Part shown: piece after piece, positions 44,997-54,775 of the stretch
Position numbering within the stretch: position 1 is the first letter of the stretch
How the letters are laid out: every line of letters starts with the position of its first letter
Source of the DNA: Magnetococcales bacterium
GTDB taxonomy: Bacteria; Pseudomonadota; Magnetococcia; Magnetococcales; Magnetaquicoccaceae
Length of the DNA stretch: 64,000 nt
Direction of reading: 5' to 3'
Assembly (NCBI GenBank): GCA_015231755.1
Contig: JADGAZ010000005.1
Location: forward strand, 124,001-188,000
The notes under the pieces: generated by a model
Seen by the model: only the letters and a program-made list of their open reading frames with translations
What the model was told of the DNA's origin: nothing
Databases searched by the model: none
Position numbers and translations under genes: made by a program

Positions 44997-47900
44997 GGGT
45001 GTTTCCACTCGCTGGACTCCAGCAGATCCAGTTGGGACTCCCGCAAGGCCCGATGGGCGCTCATCCCTTCTCCGAGACGGGCGTAGAGATTGGTCATAAG
45101 TGCCTGAGTGCCCGCGTCGCTCACCTCCCACAACGAGGCGATGACCGATTTGGCTCCCGCCTCCTGGAAGGCCCGACGCAAACCGTAGACCCCTTCGCCT
45201 TCGTGCATCTCCCCGAGTCCGGTTTCGCAGGCCGACAGCACCGCCAGTCGTGTGCCGGTCAGATCCATGCCCAGCACCTCCAGGGCGGTGAGTACCCCAT
45301 CGTTGTCCGTGTCCAGTTCTCCGAGGAAGCGGGCGTTGGCGTTGATGCCGGCAAAGGCCAGACCGGCCCGCAACAACGGATTGTCTCCGGGAGGGGGAAG
45401 CTTCAACTCGCCACCACGGGCCAGTTTCAGGAGTCGTTTCTTGAGGTTGTCGTCGGGTTTGAGGAAAAAGCCGTGGGTGGCGATGTGCAGAATCTCCGGT
45501 GGCGTCGCGAGCGATTGCAACGCCGACTCCTGGGCTTCGTGTTTCATCAGCACGGTGTTGTTTTTTTTGCGGCCCGTGGCCTGTCCGGAGATCAGCCGCC
45601 CCTCTTTTTCCGCGCCGGGCAGCGGATCGAAATGCAGTCCCCGCATGCCCGACGAGAAGGCCCGCAATCCCTGCTTGAGTTCGGATGAGCGTCTCCCCTG
45701 GAGGGATTCCGACTCCTTTTCCTTTGCTTTCAGCTTTTTGGCCTGGTCTCCTCCCACCTTGTCGGAGTCGTAATCCGGACCGGCCAGGATCAGGTAGTTG
45801 CCTTTGGCTTCGGGCACAGCGGAAGGGACCAGATCCCGGCTCGACGACAGCAGATGCAGATCCGTATCCCGGGCCAGATAGTCATCCTCCGGATTCACCA
45901 GGGCCGGGAAGGGGAGGATGTTGAGCATGCCGTCCGGAACCACATACACCTGTTCCCGTTTGCCGATACGCTGCTTGATGGGTGCCCAGATCCGGTCATA
46001 GGCGGTGCGGCCCATTTTTTTGATGCTCTCTTCGTCCGCCTCTTCCTCCTGGATGATGGCCCGATAGTCGGTGACGATTTTTTGCACCCCGTCCGGATCC
46101 GGATAGACCACCCGGTCGAACACCACCTTGCCCTTGTCCTGGAACACAATGGCCGCCTGCAATCCGCTGCGTTCTTCATCCTTGTAGGCCAGGAATTCCA
46201 CCAGGGCGGCCTTTTCCGGCAGATGTTTCACCAGGGTGTCGAGGGTGATGGGCGTGGTGGTGTGTTGCAGTCGTTTGCTGGCCCGTCCCAGTTCCAGTTG
46301 CAGCCGTTCCACGTCGTTTTCCAGATCGTGGATCACCTTCAAATGGGTGCTGGCGGTCTCCGGGGTGGGGCCGGAGAGGGTCAACGAGGCCAGCCGTTTG
46401 CGGGTTTCCGTCAACCGTTCGCTGATCGCCTTGAGCGCCGGATCGTTCCCCAGTCGGGCAATCTGCCGGATCTCCGAGGTGATCTTGAGCAGCAATCCCT
46501 TGCGTCGCAAACCCACCTCGAACGCCTCGCGCCCTCCGGTGGCCGGATCCATCTCCCCCAGCCGGGTCAGGTAGGTGTTGAGTTCCGGGGCATGCAGCCG
46601 GATGTATCCCTCCCGGGCGTTGTCCCCGGTGGACCAGAGCATGCGATCCAGAAAATCCGAACGGCGGATGAACAGTTCCTTGCGTACCTTGAACGCATCC
46701 GGGTGTTTGGTCTTCTCCAGGATCGAGGCCAGGGTTTCCAAGACCTCGAAGGCGTAGGGATGCAAGGGTCCGACCGCCTCTTCGGCCTTGGCGCGGGCCT
46801 GGCGGGCCAGCTCTTCCGCCTCTTTGTGGCGTCCCATGTCCCGCAGCAGCAGGCTCAAGTCGTTCATGGAGCGGATCACATCCGGATGGCGCTCTCCGAG
46901 GGTTTTCCGGCGTCCTTCCAGGGCTTTGGTGAAGAGTTTTTCCGCCTCCTGATGCTGTCCCAGATGATGGGTGACCCGGGCCAGATTGTTCAGGGCCTTC
47001 AGGGTGCGGGGATGACGTCCCCCCAGCGTGGCGCTCCAGCTTTCCAGTGCTTGACGGAACAAGGGTGCGGCCTTGGCTTCTTCTCGTTGCAGCAGATGCA
47101 GATAGGCCAGATTGTTGATCACCGCCACCGTGTCCACATGCCGCTCCCCGAGCCGTTTGCGATAGGCGTCGATGGCGTTGTGATACAGGGGTTCGGCCTT
47201 GTCGAAGTTGCCTTGGCTTTCGTGCAGCAAGGCGAGATTGTTCATGGTGGTCAGGGTGATGGGGCGTTCGGGACCGAATTGTTTTTGAGCCAGTTCGAGA
47301 GCCCGTCGCAACACCGGTTCCGCGTCGTCGTAGAGTCCCGCCTGTTCCAGCAGTTGCCCCAGATTGTTGAGGGTGGTGATGGTGACCGGATGGGATTCCC
47401 CCAGGGTCTTGGTGAGGGATTCCAGGGTCGTCTTGAGCAGGGTTTCCGCGGCGGCCAGATCTCCTCTTTTTTCGAGGATGGTGGCCAGCTCCACACGCAA
47501 GGCCAGGGTCGAGGGGTGTTCCTCTCCCTGTTCGGCGGCGAGTTCTTTCAGGAGTTTGCGGGTCTGGTTTTCCGCCTCCTGGAAATCGCTCTGGTCTGCC
47601 AGCAGATGAATCCGGGCCGTGGTGGCTTCGACGGTCAACGGATCCTTGGTGCCGGCGGGCAGCCGGGCCAGAACCGGCTTGAGGAGCGCTTCGGCCCGTT
47701 TGAGTTCTCCCAGACGACGGTTGGCCTCGGCGGCTCCGATGCGTGTGGCAAGGGGGGTGGGATCTTCTTTCGGCAGGATGGCTTCCAGAATGGTCAGGCT
47801 TTGTTCGTAGGCGTCCCGGGCCATGGGGAAGGCCTCGCGGGCCATGTTCAGGGCCGCGAACCGTTCCAGACAACGGGCGGTTTCCGGGTGATGATAACCA

Positions 47901-48967
47901 TGGACCCCGGCGGAACGGGAACAGACCTCCCGCAGCATCGTTTCCGCCTCGTCATGGGATCCCAGTTCCTGGAGCAGTCGGGCCAGGGCCAGATCGTTGT
48001 CCATGGCCAGGGGATGCCCGGCTCCGATTTTGGCGGCCCAGCCGCCGCGGGCGGCTTGATACATATCACGGGCGGCGGCGGGATTGTTTTGGGTCTCCAG
48101 GAGTTCCGCCAGGGCCTTGCCGGTGGCGAGGCTTTCCGGATGGTTGGGCCCCAGTGCCTTTTGGGCATGGGTCGCTGCCTGCTTGAGCAAAGGTTCGGCC
48201 TCGGCCACCTTGCCCATCAGGGTCAGATAGGTGCCCAGCTCCCGTTCGCTCATGAAGGTGGAGGCGTGTTGCGCCCCGAGATTCTCCCGGGCCAGATCCG
48301 CTGCCTGTTTTCCCAGGCGGATGGCGGTGTCCAGATCCCCCTTTTCGGCGGCGGCCATGGCCTCTTCCCGGGTCTTGGACCATACCCCCGCCACCTCGGC
48401 CTTGCTGGCTGGAATGACTCCGGCTTGGTTGAGGGTTTCATCCACCCAGGGGGGCATGGTATTGACCATTCGGCTGATTTCCCCGTTGTACATGGCCGCA
48501 TCCTTGGTATCGCCTCCCTTGGCGGCCAGGGTGGCGGCTTTGCGGAAATACTCCAGGGCTTTGGCGGTCTCTCCCGCCTGGAGGCTGGCCGTGGCCGCGT
48601 TGTGCAGCCAGTCCTTGTGCCCCGGATCCCGTTCGTGGGCCTTGGCAAAGCGGGTCATGGCCTGCTGGAAATCGTTGGCCTGCATAGCCTTTTTGCCTGC
48701 TTCCGCCTCTTTGGCCGCCGTGGGGTCGTTTTGGGCTGCCGGAGGCGCGGGGGGTGGCGTCAGCAGTGGGGCGTTGCCGGTGGTTTTTTCAGCGTTTGCC
48801 GGTTTGACGACCGCCCCGGCCCGTTGTTTTTCGTCCGGAGCGCCGGACGCGGCCAGCGCGGTCAGTGGCCAGGAGGATCCCAGCAACAGACCGAGCGCGA
48901 TCACGGATAACGGCTTTATCCGCCGTGGATAGTGGACACGAAAACAATGGGGGCGGGAAAGAGACAT
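44960..48967 (-). CDS. Exported TPR-CHAT protein (caspase-like domain)
   Basis: This 1335-aa protein begins with a signal peptide (ALGLLLGSSWPLTALAAS) and a low-complexity linker. Then come about 800 residues of tetratricopeptide repeats of the kinesin-light-chain type (for example ITTLNNLGQLLEQAGLYDDAEPVL, ALNNLARVTHHLGQHQEAEKLF). The C-terminal CHAT domain (about 985-1335) is a clan CD cysteine-protease fold. Its likely dyad is His in ILHIATHGFF and Cys in VLSACETGLGEM. The final segment, VIASLWEVSDAGTQALMTNLYARL and HPYIWSAFMMVGE, is typical. The ATG at 48967 has GGAGAG upstream; a GTG at 48979 is an alternative. Substrate unknown. It convergently overlaps rsmA. Confidence 0.9.
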   Translation of the reverse strand: MSLSRPHCFRVHYPRRIKPLSVIALGLLLGSSWPLTALAASGAPDEKQRAGAVVKPANAEKTTGNAPLLTPPPAPPAAQNDPTAAKEAEAGKKAMQANDFQQAMTRFAKAHERDPGHKDWLHNAATASLQAGETAKALEYFRKAATLAAKGGDTKDAAMYNGEISRMVNTMPPWVDETLNQAGVIPASKAEVAGVWSKTREEAMAAAEKGDLDTAIRLGKQAADLARENLGAQHASTFMSERELGTYLTLMGKVAEAEPLLKQAATHAQKALGPNHPESLATGKALAELLETQNNPAAARDMYQAARGGWAAKIGAGHPLAMDNDLALARLLQELGSHDEAETMLREVCSRSAGVHGYHHPETARCLERFAALNMAREAFPMARDAYEQSLTILEAILPKEDPTPLATRIGAAEANRRLGELKRAEALLKPVLARLPAGTKDPLTVEATTARIHLLADQSDFQEAENQTRKLLKELAAEQGEEHPSTLALRVELATILEKRGDLAAAETLLKTTLESLTKTLGESHPVTITTLNNLGQLLEQAGLYDDAEPVLRRALELAQKQFGPERPITLTTMNNLALLHESQGNFDKAEPLYHNAIDAYRKRLGERHVDTVAVINNLAYLHLLQREEAKAAPLFRQALESWSATLGGRHPRTLKALNNLARVTHHLGQHQEAEKLFTKALEGRRKTLGERHPDVIRSMNDLSLLLRDMGRHKEAEELARQARAKAEEAVGPLHPYAFEVLETLASILEKTKHPDAFKVRKELFIRRSDFLDRMLWSTGDNAREGYIRLHAPELNTYLTRLGEMDPATGGREAFEVGLRRKGLLLKITSEIRQIARLGNDPALKAISERLTETRKRLASLTLSGPTPETASTHLKVIHDLENDVERLQLELGRASKRLQHTTTPITLDTLVKHLPEKAALVEFLAYKDEERSGLQAAIVFQDKGKVVFDRVVYPDPDGVQKIVTDYRAIIQEEEADEESIKKMGRTAYDRIWAPIKQRIGKREQVYVVPDGMLNILPFPALVNPEDDYLARDTDLHLLSSSRDLVPSAVPEAKGNYLILAGPDYDSDKVGGDQAKKLKAKEKESESLQGRRSSELKQGLRAFSSGMRGLHFDPLPGAEKEGRLISGQATGRKKNNTVLMKHEAQESALQSLATPPEILHIATHGFFLKPDDNLKKRLLKLARGGELKLPPPGDNPLLRAGLAFAGINANARFLGELDTDNDGVLTALEVLGMDLTGTRLAVLSACETGLGEMHEGEGVYGLRRAFQEAGAKSVIASLWEVSDAGTQALMTNLYARLGEGMSAHRALRESQLDLLESSEWKHPYIWSAFMMVGE

Positions 48968-49201
48968 GGGACTCTCCACGGGATGGGTTTTCAGGGGGCC
49001 ATGGAGGGCATGCTAACCGATTTTGAGGCGGGTTTCATGGCAATTCCGGCCAGGGGGTGTTTTTTGGTGGGGGTGGGGCGTGTTGGATGGGGGCAAGCGA
49101 GGATAATTTAAAGATTGAAAGGGGGTGCGGAAGTTTCTGCCCAATCTACCCGTCGCCCCGTACCACGCCGGTGACACGGGGCGGGGAGAGGAGGGGACTT
49201 C

Positions 49202-49399
49202 CTACCCCTTCTTCACATACCAAACCGCAAAAGTCTCCATGGCGCCGCGCAGGGTTTTGAACGCTTCGCTGTCGAGCAGATCCTGTTTTTTGGCGGAATC
49301 GAGGTTGAAATCGGTGGTCAGATCCTCGGCGAAGCGGAGGATGGTCTCCCGGATCAATTCCTGGGAGTCGTTGAGGATTTCATCGACGCGGCATGTCAT
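49202..49399 (-). CDS. Uncharacterised 65-aa protein
   Basis: This small acidic protein is not recognised. It is helical, with no membrane segment, and ends in FAVWYVKKG. AAGGAA seven bases before the ATG supports translation. It lies between yejB and the TPR-CHAT gene on the same strand, with gaps of 123 and 234 bp. A short regulator or partner is possible but not shown. Confidence 0.65.
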   Translation of the reverse strand: MTCRVDEILNDSQELIRETILRFAEDLTTDFNLDSAKKQDLLDSEAFKTLRGAMETFAVWYVKKG

Positions 49400-49522
49400 G
49401 GGTGGTTCCTTCTGTGTGACGGAGTGGCAAGAAAGCCGTCCAGATACGGCATCAAGGATTACTGTAGCGTTACACCGGTGGCGAACGCCAGAAGATTTTT
49501 GATTCCGGGGGGCTTTGTTTTT

Positions 49523-50581
49523 TTAATGGGCCCCTTCAAAGGTGATGCGGGGATCGGCGACCACATAGGTCAGATCGGTGATCAGTTTGGTGACCAGTCC
49601 CAGCAGCGTATAGAAATACAGGGTGGCCAACACCACCGGATAGTCCCGGTTGATGACCGATTCGTAACCCAGCAATCCCAGTCCGTCGAGACTGAAGATG
49701 GTTTCGATGAGCAGACTGCCACTGAAGAACGCGGCCACGAACGAGCCGGGAAAGCCGGTGACCAGGGGAATCAGGGCGTTGCGGAACACATGACGGTACA
49801 GCACGGCCCGTTCGGTGATGCCCTTGGCCCGGGCCGTGAGGACGTACTGTTTGGAAATTTCTTCCAGAAAGCTGTTTTTGGTGAGCATGGTCATCACCGC
49901 GAAGGATCCCACCACCGAGGCGAAGACTGGCAACACCATATGCCACAGATAGTCGGTGATGCGGGCGGTCCAGGAGAGGGATTCCCAGTGGTCCGAGACC
50001 AGCCCGCGGATCGGAAACAGATCCCAGAAACTGCCACCGCCGAACAGCACGATCAGCAGCACCCCCAGCACAAAGCCGGGAATGGAGTATCCGGCCAGGA
50101 TCAGCGCCGAGGTGACGGCATCGAAGCGGTCGCCGTGGCGTACCGCCTTGCGGATTCCCAGGGGGATGCTCACCAGATAGGTGAGCAGAAAGGTCCACAT
50201 GCCCAACGAAATGGAGACCGGCAGTTTGTCGATCACCAGAGCGGTCACGGAGCGGTGATGGTAGTAGGAGTCCCCGAAGTCGAAACGCAGATAGTTGCCG
50301 ATCATGAGCAAGAAGCGTTCGTGGGCCGGGCGGTCGAAGCCGTAGAGTTTGCTCAACGCCGCGATCTGATCCGGGCTGAGTCCCTTGGCACCCCGATACA
50401 GTCCGCCGCTGGAAGGGGTGGAGAGTTCTCCCTGGCCGCCGGAGGAGCCGGCCTCCATGCGAGCGATCATCTGTTCCACCGGTCCACCGGGCACGAACTG
50501 GATCACCACGAAGGTGACGGCCATGATCCCCAGCAGGGTGGGAATCATCAACAGCAGGCGGCGCAGAATGTAGGCACCCAT
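49523..50581 (-). CDS. yejB: Peptide/microcin-C-type ABC transporter permease YejB
   Basis: This is an inner-membrane permease of the oligopeptide (BPD_transp_1) family, 352 aa, with six predicted helices. The N-terminus (YILRRLLLMIPTLLGIMAVTFVVIQFVPGGP) is typical, as is the YejB-specific insert after it (EGSS/GQGELSTPSSGG-like). The EAA loop is KQYVLTARAKGITERAVLYRHVFRNALIPLVTG. The stop of yejA lies 1 base upstream of its start. YejB works with YejA, YejE and YejF in E. coli; the last two are not found downstream here. They may be elsewhere. Confidence 0.92.
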   Translation of the reverse strand: MGAYILRRLLLMIPTLLGIMAVTFVVIQFVPGGPVEQMIARMEAGSSGGQGELSTPSSGGLYRGAKGLSPDQIAALSKLYGFDRPAHERFLLMIGNYLRFDFGDSYYHHRSVTALVIDKLPVSISLGMWTFLLTYLVSIPLGIRKAVRHGDRFDAVTSALILAGYSIPGFVLGVLLIVLFGGGSFWDLFPIRGLVSDHWESLSWTARITDYLWHMVLPVFASVVGSFAVMTMLTKNSFLEEISKQYVLTARAKGITERAVLYRHVFRNALIPLVTGFPGSFVAAFFSGSLLIETIFSLDGLGLLGYESVINRDYPVVLATLYFYTLLGLVTKLITDLTYVVADPRITFEGAH

Positions 50582-50582
50582 G

Positions 50583-52361
50583 TCACTTCATCCACCAAGA
50601 GAGCAGCCACCCCTCCGGCGAGTAGAACAGGGGCAGTTTTTCCGGTCGGGCGAAACGGTCCCAATAGGCGATGCGGTGATAGGTCAGGTGCCAGTTGGGG
50701 ACCAGATAGTGGCCCGCCAGCAGCACCCGGTCCAGGGCGCGACAGGCGGTGATCAGTTCCGGACGATTTTTGGCGTAGATGAGTTTTTCCACCAGGGCGT
50801 CCACGGCGGGATCCTGGATGCCGATCCGGTTGTGACTGCCCTGGATGCTGGCGCTGGAGGAGTGCCACATGTCCCGCTGTTCGTTGCCCGGAGACTGGGA
50901 CTGGTCGAAGCCGTTGACGATCATGTCGTAGTCGAAGTCGTGGACCCGGCTTTGATACAAGGAGGTGTCCACGGTGCGGTACTGGAGGCGGATGCCCAGT
51001 TTTTCCAGGTTGGCCGCGTAGGGGGCCAGAATGCGTTCGAAGGCCGGGGAGGCGAGCAGGGCTTCCACCTCCAGGCGATTGCCTTTGCCATCGGTCAGCA
51101 CCTTGTCGTCACCCAGGGTCCAGCCGGCCTCTTTCAGGAGTTTGGAGGCCTCCCGCAGATTCTGACGCAGGGAGTTGGGCGGCGTGGTGGCAGGGGGAAC
51201 CGGAACCGGACCGAACACCACCGGGTCGAGTTTGTCCTTCAACGGTTCCAAAAGGGCCAGTTCCTCCGGGGAAGGGCTACCCTGGGCCGCCAGTTCGGAG
51301 TTGGAAAAATAGCTTTTGGAACGGGTGTATTGACCATAGAAGAGATTTTCGTTGCTCCACTCGAAATCGAAGGCCAATCCCATGGCCTTGCGCACCCGGA
51401 TATCCTGGAACATCGGACGGCGCAGATTGAAGATCAATCCTTGCATGCCCGCTCCCCGTTTATGGGGCAGGGTTTCCTTTTTGATGTGACCCTGGGTGAA
51501 TTTGGGACCCTCGTAGTCCCTGGCCCATTGTTTGGAATTGTTTTCCGCCATGAAATCGAATTCGCCGGCCTTGAATCCCTCCAGGGCCACTACCGGATCC
51601 TTGTAGAACTTCAGCACGATGCGTTCAAAGGAGTACAGGCCCCGGTTGACCGGACGGTTGTTGCCCCAGTATTGCGGATTGCGTTTGTAGGTGAGGATTT
51701 TTCCGGCCTTGAACTCTTCCACCACATACGGTCCGGAACCCAAAGGCGTGGTCAGGTTTTCCAGGTCAAAGGGGGTCTTGGTGAAAAAGGCTTTGGAGAA
51801 GACCGGGACTTCCCCGGCGATCAGGGGCAGTTCCCGGTTGGCCTGACGGAAACGGAAGCGGATCGCCTGGGGGGAGATCACCTCGGCGGCGGTGATGTCC
51901 CGCCAGTAGGATTGATAGAAGGGGTGGGCCTTGTCCGATTGCAGGGTTTCCAAGGAGAATTTCACATCTTCGGCGGTCAGGGGGGAGTCGTCGGAAAACC
52001 GGGCCGCCGGATCCAGGTGAAAGGTCACGGAGAGACCATCCGCCGCCACTTCCACCTTTTGGGCCAGCAGTCCGTATTGGGAAAAGGGTTCGTCCTGGGC
52101 CTGAACCATGAGATGCTCGAAGATCAGGGGTTCCAGCAGATCGGGTGCCGAGCCTTTGAGGGTATAGGGATTCATTTTGTCGAAGCTGCCCAGGGCGTGC
52201 AGGTTCAGGGTGCCGCCGGGTTTGGCGTGGGGACTGGTGTAGTCGAATCCTTTGAAGTCATGGGGATATTTCAAGACTCCATCCAGGCTCAAGCCGTGAT
52301 CCGCATGGGCGTGGGTGATCAACAGTCCCAACAGGCATAAAATGGACAAAAGGTGACGCAT
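50583..52361 (-). CDS. yejA: Peptide-binding protein YejA (SBP_bac_5 family)
   Basis: This periplasmic substrate-binding protein of an oligopeptide ABC transporter has 592 aa with a signal peptide (about 1-20, ending THAHA). The SBP_bac_5 fold is visible from GGTLNLHALGSFDKMNPYTLKG. YejA-type segments follow: DYWRDI-like, TPLGSGPYVVEEFKAGKILTYKRN, FLARENNSK-like FMAENNSKQWARDY, and LPHKRGAGMQGLIFNLRRPMFQD. In E. coli the Yej system takes up microcin C and other peptides. The next gene is yejB. Upstream is the divergent Memo-AMMECR1 gene. Confidence 0.93.
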   Translation of the reverse strand: MRHLLSILCLLGLLITHAHADHGLSLDGVLKYPHDFKGFDYTSPHAKPGGTLNLHALGSFDKMNPYTLKGSAPDLLEPLIFEHLMVQAQDEPFSQYGLLAQKVEVAADGLSVTFHLDPAARFSDDSPLTAEDVKFSLETLQSDKAHPFYQSYWRDITAAEVISPQAIRFRFRQANRELPLIAGEVPVFSKAFFTKTPFDLENLTTPLGSGPYVVEEFKAGKILTYKRNPQYWGNNRPVNRGLYSFERIVLKFYKDPVVALEGFKAGEFDFMAENNSKQWARDYEGPKFTQGHIKKETLPHKRGAGMQGLIFNLRRPMFQDIRVRKAMGLAFDFEWSNENLFYGQYTRSKSYFSNSELAAQGSPSPEELALLEPLKDKLDPVVFGPVPVPPATTPPNSLRQNLREASKLLKEAGWTLGDDKVLTDGKGNRLEVEALLASPAFERILAPYAANLEKLGIRLQYRTVDTSLYQSRVHDFDYDMIVNGFDQSQSPGNEQRDMWHSSSASIQGSHNRIGIQDPAVDALVEKLIYAKNRPELITACRALDRVLLAGHYLVPNWHLTYHRIAYWDRFARPEKLPLFYSPEGWLLSWWMK

Positions 52362-52613
52362 CGCTTTGGCAAACCTCTCGCATGGCGTTTTTTTGGATCG
52401 TCAACGTGGCGCGGATCCTGCGGATCCTTGATATTGCAGTGTAGCCTTGGTCACGGCGGTTTGACCAGATTTTTTCGCCGGGGGAATCCCGTCGGGAAGG
52501 ATGACGCCGCATCCGGTTTCGTGGTACTAAAGAGGCTAAAGATGTTAAAGATGAAAAATGTGGAATCCGGTTTCTTGGTGGCAACCGGACCGATGGCCTT
52601 GAAGAGGTGACTC

Positions 52614-54014
52614 ATGAACGTGGAGCGAGTGCGAGGGCCGGCAGTGGCAGGCATGTTCTATCCGGGGGATGCTCCGGGGTTGCGCAGTCTGGTGGAAGGA
52701 TTGCTGGATCAGGTTCCGCCGGTGGTGCAAGAGCCGGTGGCGGTGGTGGCGCCCCATGCGGGTTTCATCTATTCCGGGTTGACGGCGGCCCATGCCTACA
52801 AGGGGTTGTCCCGGGCTTCGGCCACGGCCCCGCGTCGGGTGTTTTTGATTGGTCCGAGCCATCGGGTGTGGCTGGAAGGGGCATCGGTGGGCAACTACGA
52901 CGCCTATGTGACCCCCTTGGGGCGGATTCCGGTGGATCGGGAAGGGGTGGAGTGTCTGGCTTCCCGGCCCGATGTCACCCGGGATGAGGCGCCACACCGT
53001 CTGGAACACTCTCTGGAGACCCAGTTGCCGTTTCTTCAGGTGACGTTGATCCATTTTCGCATCATTCCCATCGTCTACGGCGAGATGAGCGGCGGACATC
53101 TGGCGGATCTGCTGGAACAGTGCTGGAAACCGGGAGATTTGATCGTGATCTCCACGGATCTTTCCCACTATCACCCCTATGACGAGGCCAGACGGCTGGA
53201 TGCCCGCAGCAACGAGGCGATTCTGGCCCGGGACACCAAGGAAATCACTTCCTGCGAGGCCTGCGGCAATGTGGGCGTGCAGGCGATGCTGGAGACGGCC
53301 CGTCGTCGGCGCTGGAAACCGGTCCTGATGGATTTGCGCAACTCCGGGGATACGGCGGGGGACAAACAGCGGGTGGTGGGGTATGCCAGTTATTTGTTTT
53401 ATCCGGAAACCGGGGATCGCGCCGTCGTGACGCCGAAAGTGGGGGAGAGCCGTTCCGGGGTGGGATTGCCGGAACTGGTCCGTGCCCATTTGGCCTCGAT
53501 TCTGGCGGGAGGCCGGGGGCTTTCCACCTCCGCGGTGAGCGCCCAATGGGCGGAGTTGGCCAAACCCGGAGCCTGTTTCATCACCCTCACCGATCAGGGC
53601 GCCTTGCGGGGTTGTATCGGCTCCCTGGTGGCCCATCGTCCCCTGGCCGAGGATTTGTTGGAAAATGGCGTGTCGGCGGCCACCCGGGATCCCCGGTTCG
53701 CGCCGGTGAGCGTGGAGGAACTGGAACGGTTGTCCATCGAGGTCTCTTTGTTGAGTCCCCCGGAGCCGTTTCCCCATCGGGACGGGGAGGATCTGATCCG
53801 GCGGCTCAAGCCCGGCGTACACGGGGTGATTTTAAGCAAACAGGGACGACGGGCCACCTTCTTGCCCCAGGTGTGGGAACAGCTTCCCAATCCGGAGGCG
53901 TTTTTGTCCCATTTGTGCCGCAAGGCCGGGCTGGATGGGGAGTGCTGGCGTGCCGGGGCCGAGATCCAGGTCTATACCGTGGAAAAACGGTTGGAGAACA
54001 AGAGAGGACGGTGA
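52614..54014 (+). CDS. Memo-AMMECR1 fusion (AmmeMemoRadiSam system proteins B and A)
   Basis: This 466-aa protein fuses a Memo-like domain (about 1-270) to an AMMECR1 domain (about 285-460). The Memo part resembles class III extradiol dioxygenases. It has VAPHAGFIYSGLTAAHAY, IGPSHRVW, EHSLETQLPFLQ and ISTDLSHYHPYDEA, whose His and Asp residues suit metal binding. The AMMECR1 part has CFITLTDQGALRGCIGSL, DPRFAPVSVEELERLSIEVSLLSPPEP and GVILSKQGRRATFLPQVWEQ. In many genomes these two are linked to a radical SAM enzyme, which is not in this window. The reaction is not established. The following YdjM-type gene starts right at its stop. Confidence 0.92.
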   Translation: MNVERVRGPAVAGMFYPGDAPGLRSLVEGLLDQVPPVVQEPVAVVAPHAGFIYSGLTAAHAYKGLSRASATAPRRVFLIGPSHRVWLEGASVGNYDAYVTPLGRIPVDREGVECLASRPDVTRDEAPHRLEHSLETQLPFLQVTLIHFRIIPIVYGEMSGGHLADLLEQCWKPGDLIVISTDLSHYHPYDEARRLDARSNEAILARDTKEITSCEACGNVGVQAMLETARRRRWKPVLMDLRNSGDTAGDKQRVVGYASYLFYPETGDRAVVTPKVGESRSGVGLPELVRAHLASILAGGRGLSTSAVSAQWAELAKPGACFITLTDQGALRGCIGSLVAHRPLAEDLLENGVSAATRDPRFAPVSVEELERLSIEVSLLSPPEPFPHRDGEDLIRRLKPGVHGVILSKQGRRATFLPQVWEQLPNPEAFLSHLCRKAGLDGECWRAGAEIQVYTVEKRLENKRGR

Positions 54015-54758
54015 ATGGCCGGATTCCATACCCATTTGGCGGTGGCCGCTGTCAGCGGGGGAGTGGGGGTGACCACCTTGATGGTCGCAGGGGTGGTGGA
54101 TCCCCAGACCGGGCTGATCGGCTTCATGGGGGCCACCATCGGCGGTGTGCTCCCGGACGTGGACGCCGAAGACTCCTGGCCGCTGGATCTGGCTTTTACC
54201 CTGTTTGCGTTGCTGGGTTCGTTTTTTGTCATGTTCAGTCAGGTGGGCGCCTACTCCGTCGCCGAGTTGACGGTGTTGTGGATGGTGAGCTTTTTGTTCA
54301 TCAAGCTGGCTGTGTGCGAAATGTTTGTCCGTTTCACGGTCCATCGGGGGATTTTTCACTCGTTGCCCGCCGGGGTGTTTTTCGCCGGGTTGACCGCCTT
54401 GCTGCTGATGCGTCTGTTTCATCAATCCGAGCGGCTTGCCTGGTTGACCGGCCTGTTCGTGCTGCTGGGCTATCTGGTGCATCTGCTGCTGGATGAACTG
54501 TACAGCCTGAACCTCTTCGGTCCGGGGGGTGTCTCCTCTTCCCTGGGGAGCGCGTTCAAGCTCTCCGCCCCGGATGGTTGGGCCACTTCCGCCATGTATC
54601 TGGCGATTTTCCTGGTCTATTACGTCACCCCCGGCCCCCTCGCCACCCTGCGGGAGATTTTCACCCCTGCCACCCTTGATGCCATCCTGCCGCGTCTGGT
54701 GCCCGCCGGTCCCTGGTTTGGCCTGCCCTTCCTGGCTCTTTTTCCAGGTTCCCGATAG
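54015..54758 (+). CDS. YdjM/LexA-regulated-type membrane-bound metal-dependent hydrolase
   Basis: This is a 247-aa membrane protein of the PF04307 (YdjM) family, predicted as metal-dependent hydrolase. The family's conserved histidines and aspartates are seen in FHTHLAVAAVS, GGVLPDVDAED, VHRGIFHSLPAGVFFA and VHLLLDELYSLN. Five or six hydrophobic segments run from about 15 to 215. It begins directly after the Memo-AMMECR1 stop, so the pair is probably co-transcribed. Substrate unknown. Regulation by DNA damage is known for E. coli YdjM, but no SOS box was seen here. Confidence 0.85.
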   Translation: MAGFHTHLAVAAVSGGVGVTTLMVAGVVDPQTGLIGFMGATIGGVLPDVDAEDSWPLDLAFTLFALLGSFFVMFSQVGAYSVAELTVLWMVSFLFIKLAVCEMFVRFTVHRGIFHSLPAGVFFAGLTALLLMRLFHQSERLAWLTGLFVLLGYLVHLLLDELYSLNLFGPGGVSSSLGSAFKLSAPDGWATSAMYLAIFLVYYVTPGPLATLREIFTPATLDAILPRLVPAGPWFGLPFLALFPGSR

Positions 54759-54775
54759 GGGGGTACACTTTGTCA

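Noticed and set aside
45854-48910. A 1018-codon open frame on the plus strand opposite the TPR-CHAT gene
   Set aside because: It mirrors a real gene in GC-rich DNA, has no recognisable domain, and its composition is explained by codon bias on the other strand.
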